Source: Legionella lansingensis (GTDB taxonomy: Bacteria; Pseudomonadota; Gammaproteobacteria; Legionellales; Legionellaceae). Taken from it: 64,000 nt of DNA. Location of the stretch: NCBI RefSeq assembly GCF_900187355.1, contig NZ_LT906451.1, positions 2,582,001 through 2,646,000 of the forward strand, read 5' to 3'. The translations under genes and the position numbers were made by a program. This document shows, one piece after another, positions 37,586-48,394 of this stretch. Under the pieces are notes generated by a model. That model ran no database searches. It saw only the letters and a list, made by a program, of their open reading frames with translations, and was not told the origin of the DNA. Every line of letters begins with the position of its first letter. Positions within the stretch are counted from its first letter, which is position 1.

Positions 37586-38421
37586 TGCCTGAATTACCTG
37601 AAGTCGAAACAACAAGACGCGGCATAGCACCCTTCCTCGTGGGTAAAGCCATCAAAAATATCGTCGTTAGACAGCTGCAGCTACGTCTAGCTGTTCCCCC
37701 ATTAAATGATCTCTGTTCAGGTCAAAAGGTCAAAGCTGTAATACGGCGTGCCAAATATTTATTGTTACAGTTAACAAGTGGCCATCTGTTAATTCATCTG
37801 GGGATGTCTGGTCATCTGCGATTAATACAAACAGACGATGTTGTTGGAGCACATGATCATATTGATTTGCTATTAGAGGATGGCTACATGCTTCGTTACA
37901 ATGACCCACGACGATTTGGTCTTTGGCAATATTTCACGGGTGATCCCTATCAGTATCCTCTTTTAAACCACTTAGGACCAGAGCCACTTTCTGAGGCATT
38001 TCATGCAGATTATTTAAGTCAAAAGGCTTTTAGAAAACGGCAAAATATTAAATCTTTTATTATGCGTAGTGATATTGTGGCAGGTGTGGGTAATATTTAT
38101 GCAACCGAGAGTTTATTTTTTGCAGGCATTCATCCGCAAACCCCAGCTGGAAGTCTACAAGCTAAACAAGTTGCTAAGCTTGTTTATCAAATCAAGCGTG
38201 TTCTAGAGAAAGCAATCATCGCTGGAGGAACAACACTACGTGATTTTTTTTCGGTTGATGGTAAACCGGGTTATTTTTCCCAGGATTTAAAGGTATATGG
38301 TAGAAAAAATCTTCCTTGTTTCCATTGTCATCATATCATTGAAGTAGCCATCATAGCAGGGCGTAGTTCTGCCTTTTGCCCTCATTGTCAACCTTCATTA
38401 GACCTCTTGCATAACCGGTAG
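37585..38421 (+). CDS. mutM: Formamidopyrimidine-DNA glycosylase MutM (Fpg)
   Basis: It excises 8-oxoguanine and related lesions and nicks the abasic site. The start MPELPEVETTRRG supplies the catalytic Pro2 and Glu3; a conserved Lys lies in the AKYLLLQL segment; the helix-two-turn-helix and the C-terminal zinc finger CFHCHH...CPHCQ are present. The last six residues and stop are encoded by the left arm of the palindromic element at 38402-38540, so the C-terminus is a few residues longer than usual. The core enzyme looks intact at 278 residues. Confidence 0.95.
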   Translation: MPELPEVETTRRGIAPFLVGKAIKNIVVRQLQLRLAVPPLNDLCSGQKVKAVIRRAKYLLLQLTSGHLLIHLGMSGHLRLIQTDDVVGAHDHIDLLLEDGYMLRYNDPRRFGLWQYFTGDPYQYPLLNHLGPEPLSEAFHADYLSQKAFRKRQNIKSFIMRSDIVAGVGNIYATESLFFAGIHPQTPAGSLQAKQVAKLVYQIKRVLEKAIIAGGTTLRDFFSVDGKPGYFSQDLKVYGRKNLPCFHCHHIIEVAIIAGRSSAFCPHCQPSLDLLHNR

Positions 38422-38540
38422 ATTTTATTTGAGTGCAAGGCATCAATGTTTCGAGGAGCAGAGTTTACATGAAGTAAATGAGCACCGCAGAAACATTGAT
38501 AACGCAGCAATAAAATAAAAGATGCGGTTATGCAAGAGGT
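38402..38540. repeat. 139-base palindromic MITE-like element at the 3' end of mutM
   Basis: ACCTCTTGCATAACCG (38402-38417) is the exact reverse complement of 38525-38540, and further partial pairing (for example ATCAATGTTTC with GAAACATTGAT) runs through the interior, so the whole could form one long hairpin. It contains the mutM stop codon. It looks like a non-autonomous mobile element, but the window has no second copy. Confidence 0.75.
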
Positions 38541-38631
38541 TGTCCTGATGGTGAAAGCTCGCACTTTTACTGTGAAAGCCTATAAACATGAAGTATTATT
38601 CTTCATATTTTAATTTTATTTATCGAACCGA

Positions 38632-39370
38632 ATGAAAATAAGCAAGTTGCGCACTCAATGGATAATTTTATTATCCGCTCTCTATACTGCCTTTTACTGT
38701 CTTTGTTCCACCTTAAGACATCTCACAGGCACAACGAATCGAGCATGGGTCGACAAAACCATTCATGCCTGGACCAATCACCTGCTCAACCTGGTTGGAG
38801 TCAAATGCAAAATTATAAACCCCCATAAGATCGAACCTAAACCAGGGGAAGCAACAATTATCATGTGCAATCATAGTAGCCTCTATGATATCCCCATTAG
38901 CTTTAAAGCCTTTCCGAATCACTCCATTCGCATGCTTGCTAAAAAAGAATTGTCCAAAATCCCCCTTATGGGAAAAGGGATGCAAGCTGCAGAATTTCCT
39001 TTCATTGATCGTAAAAATCGACTTCAGGCTATCAAAGATTTGAAGGCTGTCCGTAAACTACTGGAAAGTGGCATTGTTATGTGGATAGCGCCTGAAGGCA
39101 CTCGCTCGAAAGATGGGCAACTTGCGGCCTTTAAGAAAGGAGGATTTATTACCGCAATTGAGGCAAAGGCAACCATTATTCCCATCGGTATCCGCGGAGC
39201 CTATAACATTTTGCCAGCAAGAACCACTCAATTTAACATTAATCAAACAGCCGAAGTGCACATTGGACAACCCATAGATGCCTCTCAATACACTCAGGAA
39301 AATAAGGATGAGCTCGTTCAGCGAGTTCATACAGCGATTGAAGAGTTAGCGGGAAAACATCCACAAACAA

Positions 39371-39381
<11 letters not shown>
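38632..39381 (+). CDS. plsC: 1-acyl-sn-glycerol-3-phosphate acyltransferase (PlsC-like)
   Basis: It acylates lysophosphatidic acid at the sn-2 position at the inner membrane. The 249-residue protein has an N-terminal membrane segment (about 9-27), the catalytic NHSSLYD (HxxxxD) near residue 83, and the substrate-binding APEGTRS near 150. The tail overlaps the convergent ggt gene by 11 bases. Other lysophospholipid acyltransferases share these motifs, so substrate range is not certain. Confidence 0.88.
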
Positions 39382-41598
<2,217 letters not shown>

Positions 41599-41622
41599 CT
41601 ACCGTATTGTGCCTCGAAAAAC

Positions 41623-41783
41623 TATACTCAAGAAACTTCAAAATGCTAGTTTTTGGGCAACTTGATTTTTATGACTACGACGCTTTAAAAAGCAAGTAAT
41701 AGCTAGTCCTATTGCGAGTTTTTAAAGCGTCGTAGTCATAAAAAGCGATAGCTCATCTAGCATTTTGAAGTTTCTTGAGTATA
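41623..41783. repeat. 161-base nested palindromic element upstream of lolB
   Basis: Outer arms of 27 bases (41623-41649 and 41757-41783) are perfect reverse complements, and inner arms of 26 bases (41666-41691 and 41719-41744) are also perfect. The left outer arm begins TATACTCAAGAAACTTC. The transcript would fold into a long interrupted hairpin. It fills the gap between coaD and lolB, codes for nothing, and looks like a MITE-type insertion. Confidence 0.85.
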
Positions 41784-41882
41784 CTGCTCTGATAAAACCT
41801 TTTTCCTCACGAACAGGAAAATTTCCAACTTGCAGACTATTATAAGATGGAAACCCCACGATAAATGGAATTAGGAGATGCA

Positions 41883-42602
41883 ATGACTGCTATTAAATCG
41901 ACTTTATTCTGTTCATTCCTTCTACTAGCTGCTTGTGCCCCTCGTCCAGGAATGGAGGTACCATCTAACTTCTCAGGAAGTAACGCTGCTAATCCAGTGC
42001 CAGGTACAACAGATACTGGCAAAACTGAGACCACAGCTCAAACAACCAATAAAACAACAGGAATTGCAGCTACACCATCCACGTCCACAACAGCAGAAGC
42101 AACAAAGAGTGCCGCTACAGCTTCAGCCGCCGCTATTTCCTCTTGGGAAATCTCCGGCGCCATGGCTGCCCGTAGTAAAAATAAAGGTTGGAACGCTTCT
42201 GTAAATTGGATGCAACGTGGCCTTGGGCAATATCAGATTAGATTATTTGGCCCTCTGGGTAGTGGAACAGTAATTATTAATAAACAAGGAGGCGTTGTAA
42301 CCTATCGTGACGGGCCCAAGTCTGCTTCTTCATCAAATGCAGATGAATTGCTTAAAAAAGAAACAGGAATCCGGTTGCCAGTGAACAACTTATATTATTG
42401 GGTAAGGGGGCTTCCTGCACCTGGTAATATTCAATCTGCCAAGCGCGATTCTGCCAATCACTTATTAGTCTTACGGCAAGGAGGCTACACGATTGAATAT
42501 GGTCAATATAAAACGATAGGCAACGTGGCTCTACCTAGCTTGATAAGATTACAAGGCAATGGAGTCTTTATCAAATTTGTCATCAAACGCTGGAAGATCT
42601 AA
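41883..42602 (+). CDS. lolB: Outer-membrane lipoprotein LolB
   Basis: LolB receives lipoproteins from LolA and inserts them in the outer membrane. A lipoprotein signal ends in a lipobox LLAAC near residue 16. A low-complexity Thr/Ala/Ser/Gln-rich linker (about residues 25-90) precedes the LolB fold (WEISGAMAARSKNKGWNAS, FGPLGSGTVII, YWVRGLPAPG). The long linker is unusual for LolB. I start at the ATG at 41883 behind GGAG. ispE, often next, is absent. Confidence 0.9.
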   Translation: MTAIKSTLFCSFLLLAACAPRPGMEVPSNFSGSNAANPVPGTTDTGKTETTAQTTNKTTGIAATPSTSTTAEATKSAATASAAAISSWEISGAMAARSKNKGWNASVNWMQRGLGQYQIRLFGPLGSGTVIINKQGGVVTYRDGPKSASSSNADELLKKETGIRLPVNNLYYWVRGLPAPGNIQSAKRDSANHLLVLRQGGYTIEYGQYKTIGNVALPSLIRLQGNGVFIKFVIKRWKI

Positions 42603-42614
42603 TATTATACCTGT

Positions 42615-42655
42615 TACCCAAGCTACTTTGGTCAGCTTGGGTATCCTTATTTTTT
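42615..42655 (+). terminator. Intrinsic terminator after lolB
   Basis: TACCCAAGCT (42615-42624) pairs perfectly with AGCTTGGGTA (42634-42643), followed by TCCTTATTTTTT. It lies 12 bases after the lolB stop. Confidence 0.9.
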
Positions 42656-42750
42656 GCATCAAACATTCTATAAGGCATAATTAAAAAGAAGCTTTTTTCC
42701 CTATCAAAATTAAATCGATGATATAGTACAATGTTCGCCACATAAAATGT

Positions 42751-42779
42751 TTGACAAGGCTATAAATAGTTTGCAAAAT
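42751..42779 (+). promoter_or_regulatory. Promoter of tRNA-Gln
   Basis: TTGACA (42751-42756) is an exact -35 element; after a 17-base spacer a -10 candidate CAAAAT (42774-42779) follows. The tRNA starts 55 bases beyond. The -10 is weak, so the exact start is uncertain. Confidence 0.5.
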
Positions 42780-42833
42780 ACGCACGTTTGCAGCAATGCA
42801 TGTTCATGGATGATAAACGAATCTACAACTTAT

Positions 42834-42908
42834 TGGGGTGTCGCCAAGCGGTAAGGCACAGGGTTTTGATCCCTGCATACCTAGGTTCGAATCCTAGCAC
42901 CCCAGCCA
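42834..42908 (+). tRNA. tRNA-Gln (anticodon TTG)
   Basis: The acceptor stem TGGGGTG pairs with CACCCCA, followed by discriminator G and an encoded CCA. The anticodon stem CAGGG/CCCTG holds the loop TTTTGAT, giving anticodon TTG. The T arm contains GGTTCGAATCC. The 75 bases fold in full. A glutamine tRNA next to prs is a conserved arrangement in gammaproteobacteria. Confidence 0.96.
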
Positions 42909-43058
42909 CAATCTTGTTGATTCAAGTAAACAGACGGCAGAAGATACCCGGAAAGGATGCGTTCACCGGATCGCTCAAATAATAATTATATCTTACTGGC
43001 TGTCTTCTGCTATGTGTTTAAGTTACCTGAGTAAACTCAAATCAAAGGTTTTTTGCAC

Positions 43059-44015
43059 ATGTCAACGATGATGATCTTTACCGGCAATGCTAATCCAGAG
43101 CTTGCACTTAAAATAGCCTCTCACTTGCAGATCCCCATTGGACAAGCAACAGTTGGGACCTTCAGCGATGGCGAAACCATGGTTGAAATCCTCGAAAATG
43201 TTCGTGGTCGCGACATATTTATTATTCAATCGACCTGTTCGCCAACAAATGACAATTTGATGGAACTATTAATCATGGCAGATGCATTGAGACGGTCGTC
43301 TGCTGGTCGAATTACCGCGGTTGTACCCTATTTTGGTTATGCACGCCAAGACCGCCGAGTTCGTTCCGCACGTGTTCCAATCACTGCTAAAGTTGTCGCC
43401 GACATGATGGCCTCTGTCGGGATTTGCCGTATGCTAACCGTAGACCTTCATGCTGATCAGATTCAAGGCTTTTTCTATATGCCTGTGGATAACGTATACT
43501 CCACACCTATTTTGTTTGAGGACATCAAGCAGCAAAATTTTTCCAATCTCATGGTCGTATCACCAGATGTAGGTGGGGTGGTGCGTGCAAGAGCAATGGC
43601 TAAACAATTGAACGATGCGGATTTGTCGATCATCGATAAACGTCGTAGCGGCCCAAACAAAGCCCAAGTAATGCATATTATTGGTGAGCCAGCAGGCAGA
43701 CACTGTATTATCGTCGATGATATTGTGGATACTGCCGGCACGCTCTGTTCAGCTGCTCAGGAATTAAAACGCAATGGCGCGATCAGTGTTAGAGCATATA
43801 TTACCCATCCAGTTTTATCAGGACCAGCGGTAGAGAACATAACAAATTCTGCCTTGGACGAGGTTGTTGTCACCGACACAATTCCTCTTTCTGAAGCCGC
43901 AAAACATTGCCAAAAAATCAGAGTAGTTAGCTTGGCTGATATGCTTGCTCAAGCCATTAAGCGCGTGAATGTTGAGGAATCTGTAAGTTCAATGTTTGTC
44001 GATAAGATCTCATAA
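43059..44015 (+). CDS. prs: Ribose-phosphate pyrophosphokinase
   Basis: It makes PRPP from ribose 5-phosphate and ATP for nucleotide, His and Trp synthesis. Motifs are FGYARQDRR near residue 95, [11 protein letters not shown] near 130, the KRR segment, and the PRPP loop [13 protein letters not shown] near 220. I use the ATG at 43059 ([14 protein letters not shown]), giving 318 residues. The 150-base leader after tRNA-Gln contains a long-range GCAGAAGA/TCTTCTGC pairing (42937-42944 with 43003-43010). rplY, pth and ychF do not follow. Confidence 0.96.
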   Translation: MSTMMIFTGNANPELALKIASHLQIPIGQATVGTFSDGETMVEILENVRGRDIFIIQSTCSPTNDNLMELLIMADALRRSSAGRITAVVPYFGYARQDRRVRSARVPITAKVVADMMASVGICRMLTVDLHADQIQGFFYMPVDNVYSTPILFEDIKQQNFSNLMVVSPDVGGVVRARAMAKQLNDADLSIIDKRRSGPNKAQVMHIIGEPAGRHCIIVDDIVDTAGTLCSAAQELKRNGAISVRAYITHPVLSGPAVENITNSALDEVVVTDTIPLSEAAKHCQKIRVVSLADMLAQAIKRVNVEESVSSMFVDKIS

Positions 44016-44087
44016 CAAGTTTGAGCTTTTTTAATGTAATAGATCAGAGGGAATCTTAAAATCTTGTTACTTTTTAATTCAAATAAA

Positions 44088-44112
44088 AAAGGGAAGATGA
44101 TTTCTTCCCTTT
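44088..44112. terminator. Bidirectional terminator between prs and fis
   Basis: AAAGGGAAGA (44088-44097) pairs perfectly with TCTTCCCTTT (44103-44112), with flanking A and T tracts. It serves the convergent prs and fis genes. Confidence 0.85.
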
Positions 44113-44132
44113 ATCTTGTGCCGAGCAAAAAA

Positions 44133-44414
44133 TTAATCTCTAGTACCAACATACTTGTCATCGAAGTAACGACGTAACTTAGTCCTCAATGTACCTCGAC
44201 TGATTCCAAGCATAATTGCTGCACGAGATTGATTGTATTTGCAATGCTCCATTACAGCACGAAACAAAGGTGTCTCAACTTCTTCAAGGACAAATTGGTA
44301 CAGATCAACAGGATCAGTTCCCTTGAGCTCGGCAAAGTATTTCTGCACTGATTGAGTGACACTCTCAGCCAGTGACATCGTTGCATCCCCAGCTTCATTA
44401 CTGATTGTTGTCAT
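44133..44414 (-). CDS. fis: Fis-type nucleoid-associated DNA-binding protein
   Basis: Fis bends DNA and controls stable RNA, recombination and, in Legionella, effector genes. The C-terminal HTH (NQSRAAIMLGISRGTLRTKL) is almost the canonical Fis sequence, preceded by the dimer helices (LYQFVLEEVETPLFRAVMEH). It has 93 residues. The ATG at 44414 follows a strong AAGGAGGAG. It stands alone here, not behind dusB as in E. coli; Legionella-type genomes carry several Fis paralogues, so this may be one of them. Confidence 0.9.
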   Translation of the reverse strand: MTTISNEAGDATMSLAESVTQSVQKYFAELKGTDPVDLYQFVLEEVETPLFRAVMEHCKYNQSRAAIMLGISRGTLRTKLRRYFDDKYVGTRD

Positions 44415-44563
44415 TATTCTTAACTCCTCCTTTAAAAACGAGCATGTTACCGAATCGGCTAATCCATGGCAAGTCTAGACTTTGTAAAATTATTTTAAAA
44501 ATCAGGAATTAGTCGTGAGCCCAGCGAACCAGGCTCATCTCGATAATCTTTTCCTTAAACTTA

Positions 44564-46045
44564 TTAGAATTTCATCATTTCAGGGCTATAGGGCTTCCCA
44601 TTGATGGTGAATTGACCCTGATTGAGGCTAACCTCAACAATATAGTCACTTCCTTGCTGGGCCAGTACACCATTTTGCACCAAAGTAGCCAATTGCTTAT
44701 CAGCAAGGGCAACAGCCTGTTGTGACACATCACTGGAATTAGCCGCTGCCTGAGCCGTAGCATCGGTGCTATTCTGCGGCTGTATTTGTTGCGTAATTCC
44801 TTGTTTATCACCATCATCTTGCTGTCCTTGTGGAGACATCATTCTCTGTTTGATGGATTCAGTAAAGAGTTCTTTCACAACAACGGCAGGAACCTTTAAC
44901 TTTCCATTACCCTGAACCCTTTGGATGATCTCAAATGGATTACTCATTTCCCCTTTTGGCAATGAAACCATCAAATTGCCTTCAATAGTCCCTTGCGGCA
45001 TTACAAAATTCATCTCTGTAACTTCAAATTCAGCACCTTTGCTAAACAATTTCGGCAGCTCAGGCAACATTGCCAACATAGCACGTTGACGTTCGGCTTC
45101 TGTACCCTGTTGCACTTGTTGAGCTTGCGCATTCAATCTAGCTAATGCATCTGCATCAAGATTACGAATAGCAACCTCCAGGCTTCCAGGACCATAGGTT
45201 TTGTTATTTGCAACAATTTTCTCAATAGACGTTTTAAAATGGGAGTTAAATAACCCATTCTCTATATCAGAATCTGAGTGAATATCGAACTGACCCAGTT
45301 CAAATAGCTTTTTATCACTATCCATCACGACAAAAGACGGAAAAGATAAACTGGCATCACCAAGGAACAAACCCTTATCAGTTCTGTGCAAATTATATTC
45401 ACTGGTAACGGTTGACATCTTGGTGTTCACTTGATCTTTTTTGAAGCTCAAACCATCAATGGTAATGTTGCCACCTACTTTGTCGAGATCTGAAGAAAAA
45501 TTAGTTGAGGTCGACATCCCTAACCACTCAAATGTTGCATTACCTTCTTTTGCAAATAATTTAAATGCAGGCACCGACATATCGACATTGCTATTGCCTA
45601 AATAACTTACAAAAAAATCGATAACCACGGTTGGGCTTGTGGATTCACTGGTAAATAAGGTATTGAACTGTTGCGTATATTCAGCCGGCATTTTCAGGGC
45701 AGTATGCGCATAACCTAAGCCAAATTTTACACCTTTATCCGAGAAGATAACCGGGCCATGATAAATGGTAACTGGCATCTGCATCTTGTAATCTTGCGCA
45801 GGAGTAGTCTCAGTCTTACCGTTAGTTTGAGTCGTTTGCTCAGGGATATGGATATGCCAATTCAATGTTGCTGTTGACGTGAACCAGCCACGGTCATATT
45901 TGACAATTGTTGCAGCTAACCCATCTGATCGATTCACAAAATTGAGGCTTTCCTTCACTTTTTGCTCAGTAAGGTAGCCCATACCATAATAAGAGCCGAG
46001 GACTAGGACGGCTAGAATAACCACTAATCCTATGAATTTTTTCAT
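44564..46045 (-). CDS. DUF945 (YdgA-like) family protein
   Basis: This 493-residue protein has an N-terminal membrane anchor (residues 4-22, FIGLVVILAVLVLGSYYGM) and a large periplasmic part of beta-rich character, with the DUF945 opening YDRGWFTSTATLNW and the later FEVTEMNFVMPQGTIEGNLMV. A Gln/Asn-rich stretch (about 400-440) precedes a conserved C-terminal end. Function of the family is not established; envelope roles have been suggested. It is a single-gene unit. Confidence 0.8.
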   Translation of the reverse strand: MKKFIGLVVILAVLVLGSYYGMGYLTEQKVKESLNFVNRSDGLAATIVKYDRGWFTSTATLNWHIHIPEQTTQTNGKTETTPAQDYKMQMPVTIYHGPVIFSDKGVKFGLGYAHTALKMPAEYTQQFNTLFTSESTSPTVVIDFFVSYLGNSNVDMSVPAFKLFAKEGNATFEWLGMSTSTNFSSDLDKVGGNITIDGLSFKKDQVNTKMSTVTSEYNLHRTDKGLFLGDASLSFPSFVVMDSDKKLFELGQFDIHSDSDIENGLFNSHFKTSIEKIVANNKTYGPGSLEVAIRNLDADALARLNAQAQQVQQGTEAERQRAMLAMLPELPKLFSKGAEFEVTEMNFVMPQGTIEGNLMVSLPKGEMSNPFEIIQRVQGNGKLKVPAVVVKELFTESIKQRMMSPQGQQDDGDKQGITQQIQPQNSTDATAQAAANSSDVSQQAVALADKQLATLVQNGVLAQQGSDYIVEVSLNQGQFTINGKPYSPEMMKF

Positions 46046-46184
46046 ATTATCTCCGTGTTAGGTGTTCGCCTCTTGAATAAAAAGAAATATACAGAGGCAC
46101 CGCCCCTAATTAAAACATGAGATTAACTAACTAGCAAAGACATTCGGAGAAAAAATCATTATCTGTTTAGGACTTGGCTAAACT

Positions 46185-46314
46185 GTCATTAAGTTAAGGA
46201 TTTTTTCTATTCTCGCACTACCGCTCCCGGACCAGAACCGGATCAGACCGCAGCACCCATACCAGACTAACATGATGGATCCCGCGGGGATTTGAAATCG
46301 ATTAACTTAATGAC
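46185..46314. repeat. 13-base inverted repeat pair bracketing a GC-rich segment
   Basis: GTCATTAAGTTAA (46185-46197) is the exact reverse complement of 46302-46314. The 104 bases between include a stretch rich in CCG/ACC and a small hairpin ATCCC-GCG-GGGAT (46279-46291). It lies between the DUF945 start and the MFS stop with no ORF. It could be a small mobile element, a structured RNA or a terminator region. Confidence 0.5.
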
Positions 46315-46336
46315 CAGAGGAGCCCTTGGTTTGGGG

Positions 46337-47641
46337 TTATGCTTTGCGAATGGGCTTACAGTAAGTTTCTTTGACTGTAAATGCCAAAATTAAAGCGACC
46401 AGAGAGCAAAGAGGCAAGATTTTTAAACCTGCCTGAAAATCTGAGAGTAACAGGGTTTCAACATTATAGGCTCGAGGACCTGAGGCCAAATCCACCAATC
46501 GACCAACCAATGGTTGCATCAAAGCCCCCACAAAAATGGAGATCATGTTGGTAAAGGCAATAGACGTACCAATAACATTACTTTCATGTATCTCCGTTGA
46601 CACAGCATAGGCAATAGCCACGCCTGTATTAGTGATACCAAAGACGAAGAAGATAACGTAAGCCAGTGTTCTGTCGATATGAGGATAAAAAACAAAAATA
46701 GAAGTTAATGCAACACCAAATAAAGCAGAAAGTATCATCAATGGCTTTCTGCGTCCCATTTTATCTGATAACCAACCTGACAAAGGACCGCTAATTCCCC
46801 AACCAATGAAAATTAAACCTGTTGCAAATGCAGCCGCATGAGCTGTTAAACCTCGTCCATATTGCAAATAAGCAGGTCCAATAGCTTCACCGATAACGGC
46901 AGTAGGACCAAATAAAAATCCAGCATATAGTGCATTCAACCAAGTTTGACGATGAGTAAGAATAATACGTAAGCTGCGAAGAATGCTTAATCTTACTTCG
47001 CCTTCGCTTTTCTTCATTTCATGCCGTTTTTCCCCTGGCTTATCTTGCACAAATTGGTACAAAAGACCGGCAAGGGCAATAAACAAAAAGGCAATGATGA
47101 GCATGCTATGGCGCCAACCAACGTTTGCTACCAAAAATGAAACAGGAGCTTCTCCTGCGGCTGCTCCTAACATTCCTAAGGCTTGCGTCAAACCAGACAA
47201 TAAACCCAGCATGACAGGAGGAAACCAGGAGGTTGCCAAGCGCAAGGAACTCACAAAGGCGAATGCCGCACTAAAACCAATCAACATTCGTCCGACCGAA
47301 GCCATAGCCAGACCATCAGCCAAACCGAATACCCCACAACCAAGCGCAGTAATTAATGACATCACCGTAAGAATGGCACGAATACTCAAACGGTCAACAG
47401 TGAGGCCCACTGGAATTTGCATTAAAATATAAGGGACATAGAATGAAGCGGTTAAAATACCAAAGCCAGCTTCATTAATACCAAAATCTATTTGTAAACT
47501 ACGGTGCATAACCCCTGGAGCTACTCGCGCCATGTAGTCGGAAAAGTAAAAAGTTGCTGCTAATCCCCATACAAGCCAAGCAAAACCCAATTGATTAACG
47601 CGATTTACTTTTGTACTCTGAGACATTGCTAACATATTCAT
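46337..47641 (-). CDS. MFS transporter (possibly Pht-type)
   Basis: It is a twelve-helix major facilitator, about 434 residues. The first part FAWLVWGLAATFYFSDYMARVAPGVM and the LTVDRLSIRAILT loop (the MFS A motif, G-x-x-x-D-R) are visible, with the second-half loop LSDKMGRRKPLMIL. The opening resembles Legionella phagosomal (Pht) transporters that import amino acids or nucleosides, but I cannot assign a substrate. Several in-frame ATGs (47665, 47641, 47626) make the start uncertain; I use 47641 because of an upstream GAG. Confidence 0.78.
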   Translation of the reverse strand: MNMLAMSQSTKVNRVNQLGFAWLVWGLAATFYFSDYMARVAPGVMHRSLQIDFGINEAGFGILTASFYVPYILMQIPVGLTVDRLSIRAILTVMSLITALGCGVFGLADGLAMASVGRMLIGFSAAFAFVSSLRLATSWFPPVMLGLLSGLTQALGMLGAAAGEAPVSFLVANVGWRHSMLIIAFLFIALAGLLYQFVQDKPGEKRHEMKKSEGEVRLSILRSLRIILTHRQTWLNALYAGFLFGPTAVIGEAIGPAYLQYGRGLTAHAAAFATGLIFIGWGISGPLSGWLSDKMGRRKPLMILSALFGVALTSIFVFYPHIDRTLAYVIFFVFGITNTGVAIAYAVSTEIHESNVIGTSIAFTNMISIFVGALMQPLVGRLVDLASGPRAYNVETLLLSDFQAGLKILPLCSLVALILAFTVKETYCKPIRKA

Positions 47642-47887
47642 AAACTTACTCGTTACCGTTTCCATCCTAGATGAATTTGGAATAAATCATAAAAAACAGT
47701 AGGCTGGTCATTAAATTATCAAAATTCAACCTACATTATACTGTTACCGTTAATTATTTCAACACATTGCTCATATAGAACTTAGGGAACGTCCCTAGCT
47801 TTTGCAGAATCTGTGATCACCTTGCTTCCCTGCAGTAATTTTCACTCCACTTGTGTATAATTTTTGTTTTTCTCACTTGGTCATCGA

Positions 47888-48274
47888 ATGAACGAACTTG
47901 AGTTAGCAATCAAAAAGGCTTTGGATTCTGCAGGAGGAAGTGTGGAAGCAAATAAAGCCTACCTGGAATTTATCAAAGCAAATTTTATGATTCCTGTTGA
48001 TAAAAATTCAAACCCTGAGCAACCGGAAGTCCTTTATTTCGAACAAGACGGACAATTTTTTTTACCTGTCTTTACGAGCAGGGAATATTTCGATAAATGG
48101 GCTCAAGATATCAGCACCCACATCAACATACTTATGCTTTCAGGCGTCGATCTATTAAAAGGGATAGGTGAACAAGTGACCGTTTGCCTAAATATTGGCA
48201 GCCCGATTTATAAAGAATTTAATCCCGCTGAATTAGCGAGAATGAAAGGAATGGTACTGAAATTATTTAAATAG
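47888..48274 (+). CDS. SseB-family N-terminal domain protein
   Basis: The 128-residue product (ATG at 47888) has the pattern ELAIKKALDSAGGSVEANKA...VLYFEQDGQFFLPVFTSREYFDKWA, which fits the SseB N-terminal domain (a small alpha/beta fold, also seen in enhanced serine-sensitivity proteins). Only one domain is present. An earlier ATG at 47864 is less likely. It is followed by an intrinsic terminator. Its function is unknown. Confidence 0.65.
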   Translation: MNELELAIKKALDSAGGSVEANKAYLEFIKANFMIPVDKNSNPEQPEVLYFEQDGQFFLPVFTSREYFDKWAQDISTHINILMLSGVDLLKGIGEQVTVCLNIGSPIYKEFNPAELARMKGMVLKLFK

Positions 48275-48324
48275 GAACATTTCCTGTTTGCGTTAGATGT
48301 CAACCAGACTACAGATGAGTAAAT

Positions 48325-48354
48325 AAAAAGGGTAAGTTCACACCTACCCTTTTT
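48325..48354. terminator. Terminator after the SseB-like gene
   Basis: AAAAAGGGTA (48325-48334) pairs perfectly with TACCCTTTTT (48345-48354) across 10 bases. The flanking A and T tracts let it serve both convergent genes. Confidence 0.85.
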
Positions 48355-48394
48355 CATTTGGTCTGACTTAGTGATTTTTAACCTTGGAATAAGT

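Noticed and set aside
42788-42982. ORF spanning the tRNA
   Set aside because: It runs through tRNA-Gln and is not a credible gene.
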